This document shows, in pieces, positions 9,292-17,905 of a DNA stretch of 64,000 nucleotides. Numbering within the stretch: position 1 is the stretch's first letter; every line of letters starts with the position of its first letter. Under the pieces are notes generated by a model. It made no database searches. It saw only the letters and a program-made list of their open reading frames with translations, and had not been told where the DNA came from. Source of the stretch: Anaeromyxobacter soli. GTDB lineage: Bacteria; Myxococcota; Myxococcia; Myxococcales; Anaeromyxobacteraceae. The position numbers were made by a program, and so were the translations under genes. The stretch lies in NCBI RefSeq assembly GCF_022808855.1, contig NZ_JAKZLF010000020.1:29241-93240 (forward strand). Direction: 5' to 3'.

Positions 9292-10140
9292 ATGAACGAA
9301 AAGCTCTTCATCTCCGCCCTGAAGCTCCTGCCGAAGAACACCGTCTCGCGCCTCGCCGGCGCGCTCACGCGCTGGAACGCGCCCGCGTCGGTGCGGCTCG
9401 CCGCCATGCGGGCGTTCGCCGCGCGCTACGGCATCGATCTGTCCGAGTGCCCGGAGCTCCAGGTCTACGGGACCTTCGGCGAGTTCTTCGCGCGGCCGCT
9501 CCGGCCCGGGCTCCGCCCCATCGCGCCCGGCGACACGGTCGTCGTCTCGCCCGTGGACGGGGCCGTCTCCGAGGCCGGCACCGCGGCGGACGGGCGGCTC
9601 GTCCAGGCGAAGGGGATCGACTACTCCGTGGGCGCGCTCGTCGGCGACGAGGCGCTCGCGCGGCGGCTCCAGGGCGGCGCCTACACGACCGTCTACCTGT
9701 CGCCGCGCGACTACCACCGCATCCACTTCCCGCTCGGCGGCAGGATCACCGGCTGGCGCTACGTGCCGGGCCAGCTCTGGCCCGTGAACCCCGCGTCGGT
9801 CCGGAGCGTGCCGGGCCTCTTCACCGTGAACGAGCGGCTCGTCACGATCCTCGAGACGCCGCTCGGCGCCTGCGCGGTCGTCGCGGTGGGCGCGACGGTC
9901 GTCGGCCGGGTCCGCGCCTACTACGACCCCACCGTCCCGGTGACGAACCTCAAGGCGGCGACCGCCGCCGCGCGCGACTACGCCTCGCCGCTGCCCGCCG
10001 AGAAGGGCGGTGAGCTCGGCGCGTTCGAGATGGGCTCGACCGTCATCCTGCTCTTCGAGCCGGGGCGCGTGCGCCTCGACGCCCGCCTCGTGCCCGGCGC
10101 GCGGGTGCGCGTGGGAGAGCCGATCGGTGGGCCCCCTTGA
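9292..10140 (+). CDS. psd: Phosphatidylserine decarboxylase proenzyme
   Basis: 282 residues. It makes phosphatidylethanolamine from phosphatidylserine on the inner membrane. The C-terminal E-M-G-S-T replaces the common LGST: self-cleavage before this Ser creates the pyruvoyl group and separates beta and alpha chains. Further family motifs are V-D-G-A-V-S and the [11 protein letters not shown] segment with the processing histidine. The start at 9292 gives the usual proteobacterial length. There is no obvious Shine-Dalgarno site; a TACACT -10-like box sits 11 bases upstream. pssA is not in the window. Confidence 0.95.
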   Translation: MNEKLFISALKLLPKNTVSRLAGALTRWNAPASVRLAAMRAFAARYGIDLSECPELQVYGTFGEFFARPLRPGLRPIAPGDTVVVSPVDGAVSEAGTAADGRLVQAKGIDYSVGALVGDEALARRLQGGAYTTVYLSPRDYHRIHFPLGGRITGWRYVPGQLWPVNPASVRSVPGLFTVNERLVTILETPLGACAVVAVGATVVGRVRAYYDPTVPVTNLKAATAAARDYASPLPAEKGGELGAFEMGSTVILLFEPGRVRLDARLVPGARVRVGEPIGGPP

Positions 10141-10166
10141 GCCTTTTCTGGTAGAGAGACGCGGCG

Positions 10167-11414
10167 ATGGCGACGAAGATCAACGGCGTCAAGGGGATGA
10201 ACGACCTCCTGCCCGGCCAGGCGGCACGCTGGCAGGAGATGGAGGCGATCGCGCGCGAGGTGTTCGCGCTCTACGGGTACCGCGAGGTGCGGACCCCCGT
10301 GGTCGAGCCGGCGCAGCTGTTCGCGCGCGGCGTCGGCGAGGCGACCGACATCGTGAAGAAGGAGATGTACGTCTTCGAGGACAAGGGCGAGGACCTGCTC
10401 GCCCTGCGCCCCGAGGGCACCGCCGGCACGGTGCGGGCGTTCATCGAGCACGGCGCGTTCGTCGAGGGCCCGCAGAAGTGGTTCTACGTGGGCCCGATGT
10501 TCCGCCGCGAGCGGCCGCAGAAGGGCCGCTACCGCCAGTTCCACCAGATCGGCTGCGAGGCCTTCGGGATCGCCGAGCCGTTCCTCGACGCCGAGCAGAT
10601 CGCGCTCCTCGACGACTTCCTCGCCCGCCTCGGGGTCCGCGCCGAGCTGAAGCTCAACTCGGTCGGCGACCGGAGCTGCCGCCCGGCGTACCTCCAGGAC
10701 CTCCGCGCGTACCTCGGGTCGCACAAGGGCGAGCTCTGCGCCGACTGCAACGAGCGCATGGAGCGGAACCCGCTGCGCGTCCTCGACTGCAAGGTCGAGA
10801 GCTGCCAGCCCGTGCTCGCCGCGGCGCCGCGGCTCCTCGAGCGGCTCTGCCCCGAGTGCGCCGCCCACTTCGAGGCCGTGAAGAGCGGCCTCGACGCGCT
10901 CGGCGTCCGCTACACCGTGGACACGCGCCTCGTGCGCGGTCTCGACTACTACGTCCGCACCGCCTACGAGTTCACCTCCGACGCCCTCGGCTCGCAGTCC
11001 GCGGTGGCGGGCGGCGGCCGCTACGACGGGCTCGTGGAGACCCTGGGCGGGCCGCCCACGCCGGGCATCGGCTTCGCGCTCGGCCAGGAGCGGCTCGCGA
11101 TGATCCTCGAGAAGGCCGGCCGCGCCGCGCCCGAGCGCAAGCCGGTCGTGTTCTTCGTCAGCGCCGACGAGGCGGGCGCGCGCGAGGCGCTCCGGCGCGC
11201 CGCGGAGCTGCGCCGCGCCGGGATCGCCTGCGAGCTCGACCCGCGCGGCGGCAAGATGAAGGCGCAGTTCAAGCAGGCGGAGCGGGTCGGCGCGCGCTAC
11301 GCGCTCGTCCTCGGCGGCAACGAGGTCCAGACCGGCCAGGCGAAGCTGAAGGACCTCGCGACGCGCGAGGAGACGCCGGTCGCGCTCGCGGACCTCGTCG
11401 CGCGGGTGAGGTGA
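10167..11414 (+). CDS. hisS: Histidyl-tRNA synthetase
   Basis: 415 residues of class II synthetase. Motif 2 is visible in R-R-E-R-P-Q-K-G-R-Y-R-Q-F-H-Q. The HisRS-specific histidine-A loop appears as L-V-R-G-L-D-Y-Y, and motif 3 as G-G-G-R-Y-D-G-L with a following G-I-G-F-A-L-G-Q-E-R. The C-terminal 90 residues form the anticodon-binding domain. It charges tRNA-His in the cytoplasm. Its stop overlaps the GTG of miaA, so the two genes are translationally coupled. Confidence 0.97.
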   Translation: MATKINGVKGMNDLLPGQAARWQEMEAIAREVFALYGYREVRTPVVEPAQLFARGVGEATDIVKKEMYVFEDKGEDLLALRPEGTAGTVRAFIEHGAFVEGPQKWFYVGPMFRRERPQKGRYRQFHQIGCEAFGIAEPFLDAEQIALLDDFLARLGVRAELKLNSVGDRSCRPAYLQDLRAYLGSHKGELCADCNERMERNPLRVLDCKVESCQPVLAAAPRLLERLCPECAAHFEAVKSGLDALGVRYTVDTRLVRGLDYYVRTAYEFTSDALGSQSAVAGGGRYDGLVETLGGPPTPGIGFALGQERLAMILEKAGRAAPERKPVVFFVSADEAGAREALRRAAELRRAGIACELDPRGGKMKAQFKQAERVGARYALVLGGNEVQTGQAKLKDLATREETPVALADLVARVR

Positions 11415-12313
11415 TCCGCCTCCTCGTCATCGCGGGGCCGACGGCGTCGGGGAAGACCGCGCTCGCCGTCGCCCTCGCGCGCCGCCTCGGCGGCGAGATC
11501 GTGAACGCGGACTCGCAGCAGGTCTACCGCGGGCTCGACGTCGGCACCGCCAAGCCTTCACCCACCGAGCGTGCCGCCGCGCCCCACCACCTGCTCGACG
11601 TGGTGGAGCCGGGGGAGGGGATGGACGCGGCCCGCTTCGCGGCGCTCGCCGACGCCGCCATCGCGGACGTCGCCGCGCGCGGCCGGCTCCCCATCGTCGC
11701 GGGCGGCACCGGGCTCTACGTGCGCGCCCTGCTCCACGGCGTGGTCGCGGCGCCCGGCCGCGATCCCGCGCTCCGCGCGCGCCTCGAGGAGGAGGCCGCG
11801 CGGCTCGGCCGCCCGGCGCTGCACGCGCGGCTCGCCGCGATCGACCCCGAGTCGGCGGCGCGGATCCGCCCGAACGACCTCGTGCGGATCGTGCGCGCGC
11901 TCGAGATCGCCGCCGCTGGGCGGAGGCCGTCGGAGCTCCACGCCGAGCACGCGTTCCAGCCGGACCGCTACGCGGCGCGGCTCCTCGCGCTCGACCCTCC
12001 GCGCGCGGCGCTCCACGCGCGGATCGACGCGCGCGTGGTGGAGATGTTCGCCGGCGGGATCCTCGACGAGGCGCGCGCGCTCGTGGCGCGCACCGGCGGT
12101 GCGCTCCCCGCGAAGCTGCCCATCGGCTACGCCGAGGCGGTCGCGTGCGTGCGCGGGGAGCTCGAGCTCGCGGAGGCGATCCGGCGCGTGCAGGTGGCGC
12201 ACCGCCGCTACGCGCGCCGGCAGGTCATCTGGCTCCGGCGCGAGCGCGGCGTCGAGTGGATCGCGCCGCCGGTGGACGTCGAGGTCTTGGCGCGGCGCGT
12301 CGAAAACGGCTGA
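11411..12313 (+). CDS. miaA: tRNA dimethylallyltransferase
   Basis: 300 residues from a GTG overlapping the hisS stop. It adds an isopentenyl group to A37 of tRNAs reading UNN codons. The P-loop A-G-P-T-A-S-G-K-T, the N-A-D-S-Q-Q-V-Y-R motif, D-V-G-T-A-K-P, and G-G-T-G-L-Y-V-R-A are diagnostic of MiaA. A late R-R-Y-A-R-R-Q segment is the conserved tRNA-contact helix. Its prenyl substrate comes from the pathway of ispH, which is also in this window. Confidence 0.96.
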   Translation: MIRLLVIAGPTASGKTALAVALARRLGGEIVNADSQQVYRGLDVGTAKPSPTERAAAPHHLLDVVEPGEGMDAARFAALADAAIADVAARGRLPIVAGGTGLYVRALLHGVVAAPGRDPALRARLEEEAARLGRPALHARLAAIDPESAARIRPNDLVRIVRALEIAAAGRRPSELHAEHAFQPDRYAARLLALDPPRAALHARIDARVVEMFAGGILDEARALVARTGGALPAKLPIGYAEAVACVRGELELAEAIRRVQVAHRRYARRQVIWLRRERGVEWIAPPVDVEVLARRVENG

Positions 12314-12354
12314 GAAGTCCAGCGCCTCGACCGTGCGCTCCGGCCGCCTCGTGC

Positions 12355-12360
12355 TATAAG
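12355..12360 (+). promoter_or_regulatory. Candidate -10 element of accA
   Basis: TATAAG ends seven bases before the accA GTG, so transcription would begin at or almost at the start codon. No Shine-Dalgarno sequence is present. Confidence 0.45.
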
Positions 12361-12367
12361 GCGCGAC

Positions 12368-13336
12368 GTGACGAAGCCAGCCCATGCCCTCGACTTCGAG
12401 CGCCCGCTCATCGCGCTCGAGTCCAAGATCGCCGAGCTGAAGGAGCTGTCCGGCGGCGCCCGCGTCGACTTCACCGACGAGATCCAGAAGCTCGAGAAGA
12501 AGGCGAAGCGGCTCCAGGCCGAGATCTTCAGCGAGCTCTCGCCGTGGCAGACCGTCCAGCTCGCGCGCCATCCGAACCGGCCGTACACGCTCGACTACCT
12601 CGGCCGGCTGTTCACGGACTTCTTCGAGCTCGAGGGCGACCGCCGCTTCGCCGCGGATCGCGCCATCGTGGCCGGGTTCGCGCGCTTCGACGGCGAGCCG
12701 GTGCTCGTGATGGGGCACCAGAAGGGCCGCGGCACGAAGGAGAACATGCTGCGGAACTTCGGGATGCCGCGCCCCGAGGGCTACCGCAAGGCGCGCCGGC
12801 TCTTCGATCTCGCCGAGCGCTTCCGCCGCCCGGTCATCATCTTCATCGACACGCCCGGCGCGTACCCCGGCATCGGCGCGGAGGAGCGCGGCCAGGCCGA
12901 GGCCATCGCGACGAACCTCGAGGTGATGTCGTCGCTCTCGGTCCCGTCGATCTCGGTGGTCATCGGCGAGGGCGCGTCCGGCGGCGCGCTCGGGCTCGGC
13001 GTGACGAACCGGATCCTGATGCTGCAGTACGCCTGGTACAACGTCATCTCGCCCGAGAGCTGCAGCTCGATCCTCTACCGCGACTCCACCCAGGGCAAGA
13101 AGTCGGCGGAGGCGCTGAAGCTCACCGCGAAGGACCTCGCGGGCTTCGGCATCACCGACGAGATCATCCCCGAGCCCGAGGGCGGCGCGCACCGCGATCA
13201 CGACCTCGCCGCCGAGAACGTGCGCGGCGCGATCCGACGCCACCTCGCGGAGCTCGAGAAGCTCTCCCCCGAGCAGCTCGTCGTCGATCGCTACAAGAAG
13301 TTCCGGGCGATGGGCGTGTTCACGACCGAGGAGTAG
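12368..13336 (+). CDS. accA: Acetyl-CoA carboxylase carboxyltransferase alpha subunit
   Basis: 322 residues, GTG start. With AccD it transfers carboxyl from carboxybiotin to acetyl-CoA, giving malonyl-CoA for fatty acid synthesis. G-D-R-R-F-A-A-D, H-Q-K-G-R, G-A-Y-P-G-I-G-A-E-E-R-G-Q-A and the oxyanion segment G-E-G-A-S-G-G-A-L are family motifs, and the N-terminal helix region I-A-E-L-K-E-L is typical. It stands alone; accD, accB and accC are not in the window. A TATAAG box seven bases upstream suggests leaderless transcription. Confidence 0.96.
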   Translation: MTKPAHALDFERPLIALESKIAELKELSGGARVDFTDEIQKLEKKAKRLQAEIFSELSPWQTVQLARHPNRPYTLDYLGRLFTDFFELEGDRRFAADRAIVAGFARFDGEPVLVMGHQKGRGTKENMLRNFGMPRPEGYRKARRLFDLAERFRRPVIIFIDTPGAYPGIGAEERGQAEAIATNLEVMSSLSVPSISVVIGEGASGGALGLGVTNRILMLQYAWYNVISPESCSSILYRDSTQGKKSAEALKLTAKDLAGFGITDEIIPEPEGGAHRDHDLAAENVRGAIRRHLAELEKLSPEQLVVDRYKKFRAMGVFTTEE

Positions 13337-13369
13337 CGCGGGGCCTTCGCGAGCGCGGGGGCCGTCGGG

Positions 13370-13375
13370 TATAAC
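13370..13375 (+). promoter_or_regulatory. Candidate -10 element of hisC
   Basis: TATAAC ends nine bases before the hisC ATG, with no Shine-Dalgarno sequence between, implying a leader of only a few bases. Confidence 0.45.
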
Positions 13376-13384
13376 CGTCGCCCC

Positions 13385-14479
13385 ATGCCTCTCGTCCCGC
13401 CCCACGTCGCCTCGCTGACGCCGTACGTCCCCGGGAAGCCCATCGAGGAGGTCGAGCGGGAGTACGGCGTATCGAACGTCGCCAAGCTCGCCTCCAACGA
13501 GAACGCGCTCGGCCCCTCGCCCCTCGCCCTGGCGGCGGCGCGGGAGGCGTGCGCGAAGGTGCACCTCTACCCGGACGGCTCCGCGTACGTCCTCCGCAAC
13601 GCGCTCGCCGCGAAGCTCGGCGTCCCGCCCGAGGAGGTGATGGTCGGGAACGGGTCCAACGAGCTCATCGAGCTGCTCGTCCGGTCGTTCGTGCTCGACG
13701 GCGAGGAGGTCCTGACGAGCGCCCAGAGCTTCGTCGCGTACAAGCTCGCCGCGCACGAGCACGGCCGCACGCTCGTCGAGGCGCCGATGAAGGCGCGCTT
13801 CCACTACGATCTCGACGCGCTCCGCAAGCTCCTCTCCCGCCGCACGAAGCTCGTCTTCCTCGCGAATCCCGACAACCCGACGGGCACCTGGTTCACGGAG
13901 GCGGAGCTCACCCCGTTCCTCGACGCGGTGCCGAAGGACACCCTCGTCGTGCTCGACGAGGCGTACGTCGAGTACGTGGACGCGCCCGGGTTCCAGGACG
14001 CGCTCGCGCTCCGGCGGAAGTACCCGAACGTCGTGGTGCTCCGGACCTTCTCCAAGATCTACGGCCTCGCCGGCATGCGTCTCGGCTACGGGCTCGCGCG
14101 GCCGGAGGTGGTGGAGTACGTCGACCGCGTGCGGCCCCCGTTCAACACGAGCCTCGTCGCCCAGGCGGCCGGCGCCGCGGCGCTCCAGGACACCGCGCAC
14201 GTCGCGAAGAGCCGCGCGCTCGTCCTCGAGGAGCGGCCGCTCCTCGCGAGCGGCCTCGCGGCGCTCGGCGCGACCGTCGTCCCCTCCCAGGGCAACTTCG
14301 TCCTCGCCGACTTCCCTGGCCGGACGGGCAAGGAGCTCTTCGAGGCGCTGCTGCGCGAGGGCGTGATCGCGCGCCCGGTGGCGGGCTACGGGTTCCCGAG
14401 CGCGCTGCGGATCACCGTGGGGCTCCGGCGCGAGAACGAGCGCTGCCTCGCGGCGCTCGGGAGGATCCTCGCAGCGTGA
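13385..14479 (+). CDS. hisC: Histidinol-phosphate aminotransferase
   Basis: 364 residues, PLP-dependent fold type I. N-P-D-N-P-T-G holds the PLP-binding Asn, V-L-D-E-A-Y-V-E-Y the Asp that contacts the pyridine nitrogen, and F-S-K-I-Y-G-L-A-G-M-R the Schiff-base Lys. It converts imidazole-acetol phosphate to histidinol phosphate and may also act on aromatic amino acids. The other his genes are absent here; instead it is coupled to cmk through a GTGA overlap, so a housekeeping or aromatic role is possible. Confidence 0.92.
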   Translation: MPLVPPHVASLTPYVPGKPIEEVEREYGVSNVAKLASNENALGPSPLALAAAREACAKVHLYPDGSAYVLRNALAAKLGVPPEEVMVGNGSNELIELLVRSFVLDGEEVLTSAQSFVAYKLAAHEHGRTLVEAPMKARFHYDLDALRKLLSRRTKLVFLANPDNPTGTWFTEAELTPFLDAVPKDTLVVLDEAYVEYVDAPGFQDALALRRKYPNVVVLRTFSKIYGLAGMRLGYGLARPEVVEYVDRVRPPFNTSLVAQAAGAAALQDTAHVAKSRALVLEERPLLASGLAALGATVVPSQGNFVLADFPGRTGKELFEALLREGVIARPVAGYGFPSALRITVGLRRENERCLAALGRILAA

Positions 14480-15189
14480 CCGCCGGCCGGCCGTTCATCG
14501 TGGCGATCGACGGCCCCGCGGGCGCGGGGAAGTCCACCGCGGCGCGGCGGGTGGCCTCCCGCCTCGGCTTCGCGATGGTCGACACCGGCGCGATCTACCG
14601 CACGGTCGCGCTGGCCGCGGCGCGCCGGGGGATCGCGTTCGAGGACGACGCGGCGCTCGGCGCGCTCCTGCCCGAGCTCGAGATCCACTTCGCCCCCTCG
14701 CCGGGCGGCGGCCAGCGCGTCCTGCTCGGCGCGGACGACGTCTCGGTCGAGATCCGCACGCCGCCCATGTCCATCGGCGCGAGCGCGGTCTCGGCGCGCC
14801 CGGTCGTGCGGGCCGGGCTCCTCGAGCTGCAGCGCCGCCTCGCCTGCGCGCCGGAGAACCGGGGCGCCGTGCTCGAGGGGCGGGACATCGGGACGGTCGT
14901 GTTCCCCGACGCGGACGTGAAGTTCTTCCTCACCGCCTCCGCGGAGGAGCGCGCGCGCCGGCGCCACGCCGAGCTCGGCGCGAAGGGCGACCCGTCGACG
15001 TACGACGAGGTGCTGGCGGATCAGCTCCGGCGCGACAAGAACGACTCGGAGCGTGCCATCGCGCCGCTCCGGCCGGCGGACGACGCGCGGGTGGTGGACA
15101 CGAGCGGCGTGCCGCTCGACGCGGTGGTGGACGCGCTGGTGCGCGCGGTCGAGGAGCGGCTCCAGGCGGAGGGGCGGAGCAGAGCGTGA
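14476..15189 (+). CDS. cmk: Cytidylate kinase
   Basis: 237 residues from a GTG that overlaps the hisC stop. It phosphorylates CMP and dCMP. The P-loop is D-G-P-A-G-A-G-K-S-T; V-D-T-G-A-I-Y-R-T is the conserved CMP-binding strand, followed by E-G-R-D-I-G-T-V-V-F-P and the late R-R-D-K-N-D-S-E-R motif specific to Cmk. It overlaps the next gene by four bases. In many bacteria cmk precedes rpsA; here rpsA is about 6 kb away on the same strand. Confidence 0.96.
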   Translation: MTAGRPFIVAIDGPAGAGKSTAARRVASRLGFAMVDTGAIYRTVALAAARRGIAFEDDAALGALLPELEIHFAPSPGGGQRVLLGADDVSVEIRTPPMSIGASAVSARPVVRAGLLELQRRLACAPENRGAVLEGRDIGTVVFPDADVKFFLTASAEERARRRHAELGAKGDPSTYDEVLADQLRRDKNDSERAIAPLRPADDARVVDTSGVPLDAVVDALVRAVEERLQAEGRSRA

Positions 15190-15893
15190 GCGAGGAGCGC
15201 AGGTACGGGCCGAAGGAGTGCGGGAGCTGCCGGCTCTGGCGGCCCATCCTCGAGGACGCCCGCGGCCCCATCGGCCCCTGCCGCCTCGGCGTCCGCACCG
15301 GAGACTTCCCGGGCACCGCGCCGGCCTGCGAGCGCTACCTCTCCCGCGACGCCGCCATCCCGACCGCGCCGCCCCCGACGCAGCTCCGCCGGCGCGCGCC
15401 GCGCCCGTCGAGCCCGCTCGTCCACCGCGGCGCGGATCCCGGCGCGCCGCTCGAGCGCGCGCCGCTCGCGCCCGCCGCCGCTCACCACCGTCCTTTCCCG
15501 CAGTCCGCGCCGCAGTCCCCCTGGCCCGAGGAGCTGACCGACATGACCCGCGAGGAGTTCGCCGAGGCGATCCGCGAGGCGCTGCGCGAGGAGGGGGCCG
15601 ACGTCCGGCTCGCGCCGCGCTGGGAGGGCGGCACCGTGGTCCTCAAGCCGGGCGACGGGCAGACCCAGCCGAAGGAGATCCCCCTCGACTCGCTGTTCCA
15701 CAAGATCGTGATGATCCGCGATCGGCTGCGCGTGCTCGAGCAGAAGGTCAACGCGAACGACAAGCTCTCCGACGCGGAGAAGATCGAGCTGCAGCAGTAC
15801 GTGACGCGCTGCTACGGTTCCCTCACGACCTTCAACGTCCTCTTCCGCGACGACCGAGACAGGTTCGTCGGCGACAAGGGCGAGAAGGGCTGA
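15186..15893 (+). CDS. Conserved hypothetical protein with an N-terminal cysteine cluster
   Basis: 235 residues, GTG start overlapping the cmk stop. The first 50 residues hold four cysteines in a C-x2-C...C...C arrangement (E-C-G-S-C-R-L-W, G-P-C-R-L-G, A-C-E-R-Y) that could bind zinc or an Fe-S cluster. A Pro/Ala-rich linker follows to about residue 115. The C-terminal 115 residues form a charged helical domain with a coiled-coil-like stretch (R-D-R-L-R-V-L-E-Q-K-V-N). I recognise no family. Coupling to hisC-cmk suggests constitutive expression. Confidence 0.7.
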   Translation: MSEERRYGPKECGSCRLWRPILEDARGPIGPCRLGVRTGDFPGTAPACERYLSRDAAIPTAPPPTQLRRRAPRPSSPLVHRGADPGAPLERAPLAPAAAHHRPFPQSAPQSPWPEELTDMTREEFAEAIREALREEGADVRLAPRWEGGTVVLKPGDGQTQPKEIPLDSLFHKIVMIRDRLRVLEQKVNANDKLSDAEKIELQQYVTRCYGSLTTFNVLFRDDRDRFVGDKGEKG

Positions 15894-15901
15894 GGGGTTC
15901 G

Positions 15902-17176
15902 CTAGCCTCCACCGTCGAACCGCGACTCCCGGTCGTACCCGCCGTAGCGATCGCGGGACTCCGTCTGGACGTCCGCGTCGCCTGCGCTCGCTGGCGATCG
16001 CCGGCCGGTGCCGGTCGCGCCGCTCGCGCGGTGGTAGCTCGCCTCGTACGCCGGCGCATCCCGGGCGCCCGCCGCCTTCGCCGCCTCCCAGGCACGCCGG
16101 TACGCGTCGCGCGCGCCCTCGAGCTCGCCGCTCCGCTCGAGCGCCAGGCCGAGCGCGTGCCGCGCGCGGGGCGAGGACGGGTAGAGCTCGACGGTCCGGC
16201 GCAGCGTGCGGACCGCGCCGTCACGGTCGCCCTCGGAGAGGAGCTGCAGGCCCGAGAGCGCGAGCGCGCGCTCCGGCGGCGGGACCGCGAACCCGAGCCG
16301 CTGCGAGAGCGCGCGGTTGTGGGCCTCGACCGCCGCGGCGCCGCCGCGCGGCCCCGTCGCCTCGGGGGACACCGCCATCGACCACCCGTCGAACACCTCC
16401 TCGAGGCCGGCGTAGTAGCTCGCGAAGGGCGTCGTGACGTGATCCTCGCCCGCGAGGTGGAGCGCCCGCAGGTGGACCGCGCCACCGCGGGCGAGGAGCC
16501 CCTTCAGCTCCTGGAAGCGGGCGGCGGCGAGCCGGCCCTCGTCGCCCACCGTGAGGACGATGGTCCCGGAGAGGCCGTCCTTGCGCCCGAGCGCGTCGCG
16601 CACCTCCCTCGCCGCGAGGTCGCGGTCCCAGCCGAGCGTCGGGCTCGCGGCGATGGCCGCCTGGAACACGCCGGGCCGCGCGGTCATCGCGTGCAGCGCG
16701 AAGAGCCCGCCGAACGAGTGGCCCGCCAGGATCCGCAGGGGCTCGGTCCGGTAGCTCCGGTCCACCCAGGGCACGAGGTCCTGCGCGAGGAAGGCGAGGA
16801 AGCGCTCCCCGCCGCCGCTCGTCTCGTAAGAGACCTCCTCGCCTCCGCCCTGCTCGAGCTTCCCGTGCGTCGGCGTCAGGTCGTGGACGCGGTCGGGGTG
16901 AGCGAGGCCCACGAGGAGCACCTCGGGCATGCGGCCGGCGCTCGCGAGGAAGCGGGCCGTCGTCGCGAGGAGCGGCAGCGTGCGCTCACCATCCGTGAAG
17001 TAGACGACGGGATACCGGCGCTCGCCGCGCTCGTAGCCCGGCGGCGTCAGGATGTACACGGTGCGCTCCTCGCCGAGCGCCGGAGACCTGAGCGTCACCA
17101 CGCGCACGGGGAGATCCTGCGCGAGCGCGAGCGCGTGGGAGGCGACGGCGAGCAGGGCGGCGGCGACGAGCTTCAT
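15902..17176 (-). CDS. Secreted alpha/beta-hydrolase (esterase D/Fes-like) with C-terminal TPR
   Basis: 424 residues with a signal peptide of about 20. The hydrolase domain opens with the esterase-family pattern V-Y-I-L-T-P-P-G-Y and has the nucleophile elbow G-H-S-F-G-G and a late His in E-D-H-V-T-T-P-F, as in IroE/Fes and antigen-85-like esterases. After about residue 300 two tetratricopeptide repeats appear (S-P-R-A-R-H-A-L-G-L-A-L-E-R-S-G-E), then a low-complexity Arg/Gly/Asp tail. It probably cleaves esters in the periplasm; substrate unknown. It converges on the preceding gene with eight bases between stops. Confidence 0.8.
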   Translation of the reverse strand: MKLVAAALLAVASHALALAQDLPVRVVTLRSPALGEERTVYILTPPGYERGERRYPVVYFTDGERTLPLLATTARFLASAGRMPEVLLVGLAHPDRVHDLTPTHGKLEQGGGEEVSYETSGGGERFLAFLAQDLVPWVDRSYRTEPLRILAGHSFGGLFALHAMTARPGVFQAAIAASPTLGWDRDLAAREVRDALGRKDGLSGTIVLTVGDEGRLAAARFQELKGLLARGGAVHLRALHLAGEDHVTTPFASYYAGLEEVFDGWSMAVSPEATGPRGGAAAVEAHNRALSQRLGFAVPPPERALALSGLQLLSEGDRDGAVRTLRRTVELYPSSPRARHALGLALERSGELEGARDAYRRAWEAAKAAGARDAPAYEASYHRASGATGTGRRSPASAGDADVQTESRDRYGGYDRESRFDGGG

Positions 17177-17369
17177 GGGGAGTGCCTCCGGAGGGCGCGA
17201 GGTCCCCGCAGCATAGGGGAGCCGGGGAGGGCGTCGCGCGGGCCCGAGGAGTCAGCGCAAGGAGGGGCGTGCCCGGCTCGCGTGACGCTTCGTTCGCGGC
17301 CAGCAGGACGTCCCCTCGAGGCCGTGCGCTCGGAGATGGGAGGGCCGAAGCTCGTGGCAGATCGCGCGC

Positions 17370-17398
17370 TTGACGCCCGGTTGGGTGCTCGGTATTAC
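17370..17398 (+). promoter_or_regulatory. Sigma-70-type promoter of the nickel/cobalt ECF operon
   Basis: TTGACG, a 17-base spacer and TATTAC form a near-consensus promoter. The predicted start, near 17405, falls inside a perfect 12-bp palindrome at 17403-17414. Confidence 0.7.
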
Positions 17399-17402
17399 GA
17401 AC

Positions 17403-17414
17403 CACGAATTCGTG
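17403..17414. promoter_or_regulatory. Palindromic operator candidate at the ECF operon start site
   Basis: CACGAATTCGTG is its own reverse complement, a perfect 12-bp palindrome. It lies just downstream of the -10 box, a position where a bound dimeric repressor would block initiation. The motif does not resemble the known NikR half-sites. Confidence 0.55.
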
Positions 17415-17450
17415 CGAACAGCTCCGCCCCCCAGGGAGAGGGCACACCGC

Positions 17451-17903
17451 ATGCGCTCGAGCTTCACCGTCCTCGTCCTCCTCGCCGGGCTCGTGCCCGC
17501 CGGCGCGCGGGCGCACGAGGTCCTCCACGACGTCGAGCGGGGGCGAGCGGTGGCGGTGCGGGTGTACGAGTCGGACGGCGAGGCGCTCGCGGACGCGCCG
17601 TTCGAGGTGTTCTCGCCGTCGACGCCGGGAGCCGCCTACCTGGCGGGCCGGACGGATCGGGCAGGCTGGCTCGCGTTCGTCCCCGACGCGCCCGGCCGCT
17701 GGCGCGTGAAGGTCGTGGAGGCCGGCGGGCACGGGCTCGACACGACCGTCGAGGTCGCGCAGGCCGGGGCGGCAGCCCAGGGCGGTGCGCGGGCGGGCGG
17801 CGGCGCGGCGTTCGTGCTGCGGCCGCTCCTCGGCGCGGCGGTCATCGCGGCGGTGTTCGGCGCGCTCGTCCTCCTCGCGCGGCGCAGATCCACGAGCGGC
17901 TAG
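17451..17903 (+). CDS. NikL-like accessory component of a nickel/cobalt ECF transporter
   Basis: 150 residues from the ATG at 17451, preceded by CAGGGAGAGGG and followed at once by a signal peptide; a start at 17370 would lie within the promoter. The mature N-terminus carries two histidines (A-H-E-V-L-H), which could bind metal. A beta-sandwich-like domain follows and a C-terminal membrane helix ends near residue 147. NikK/NikL-type proteins with such an exported domain plus anchor sit beside CbiM/NikM permeases. The identification is from context and layout. Two bases separate it from cbiM. Confidence 0.65.
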   Translation: MRSSFTVLVLLAGLVPAGARAHEVLHDVERGRAVAVRVYESDGEALADAPFEVFSPSTPGAAYLAGRTDRAGWLAFVPDAPGRWRVKVVEAGGHGLDTTVEVAQAGAAAQGGARAGGGAAFVLRPLLGAAVIAAVFGALVLLARRRSTSG

Positions 17904-17905
17904 CG

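Noticed and set aside
15902..17176. Siderophore esterase assignment (Fes/IroE)
   Set aside because: The fold fits, but no siderophore genes are near and the TPR extension is foreign to those enzymes, so only a general esterase call is given.
17393..17414. NikR operator at the nickel importer
   Set aside because: The known NikR half-sites with their long spacing are not present; the palindrome has a different sequence and no spacer.
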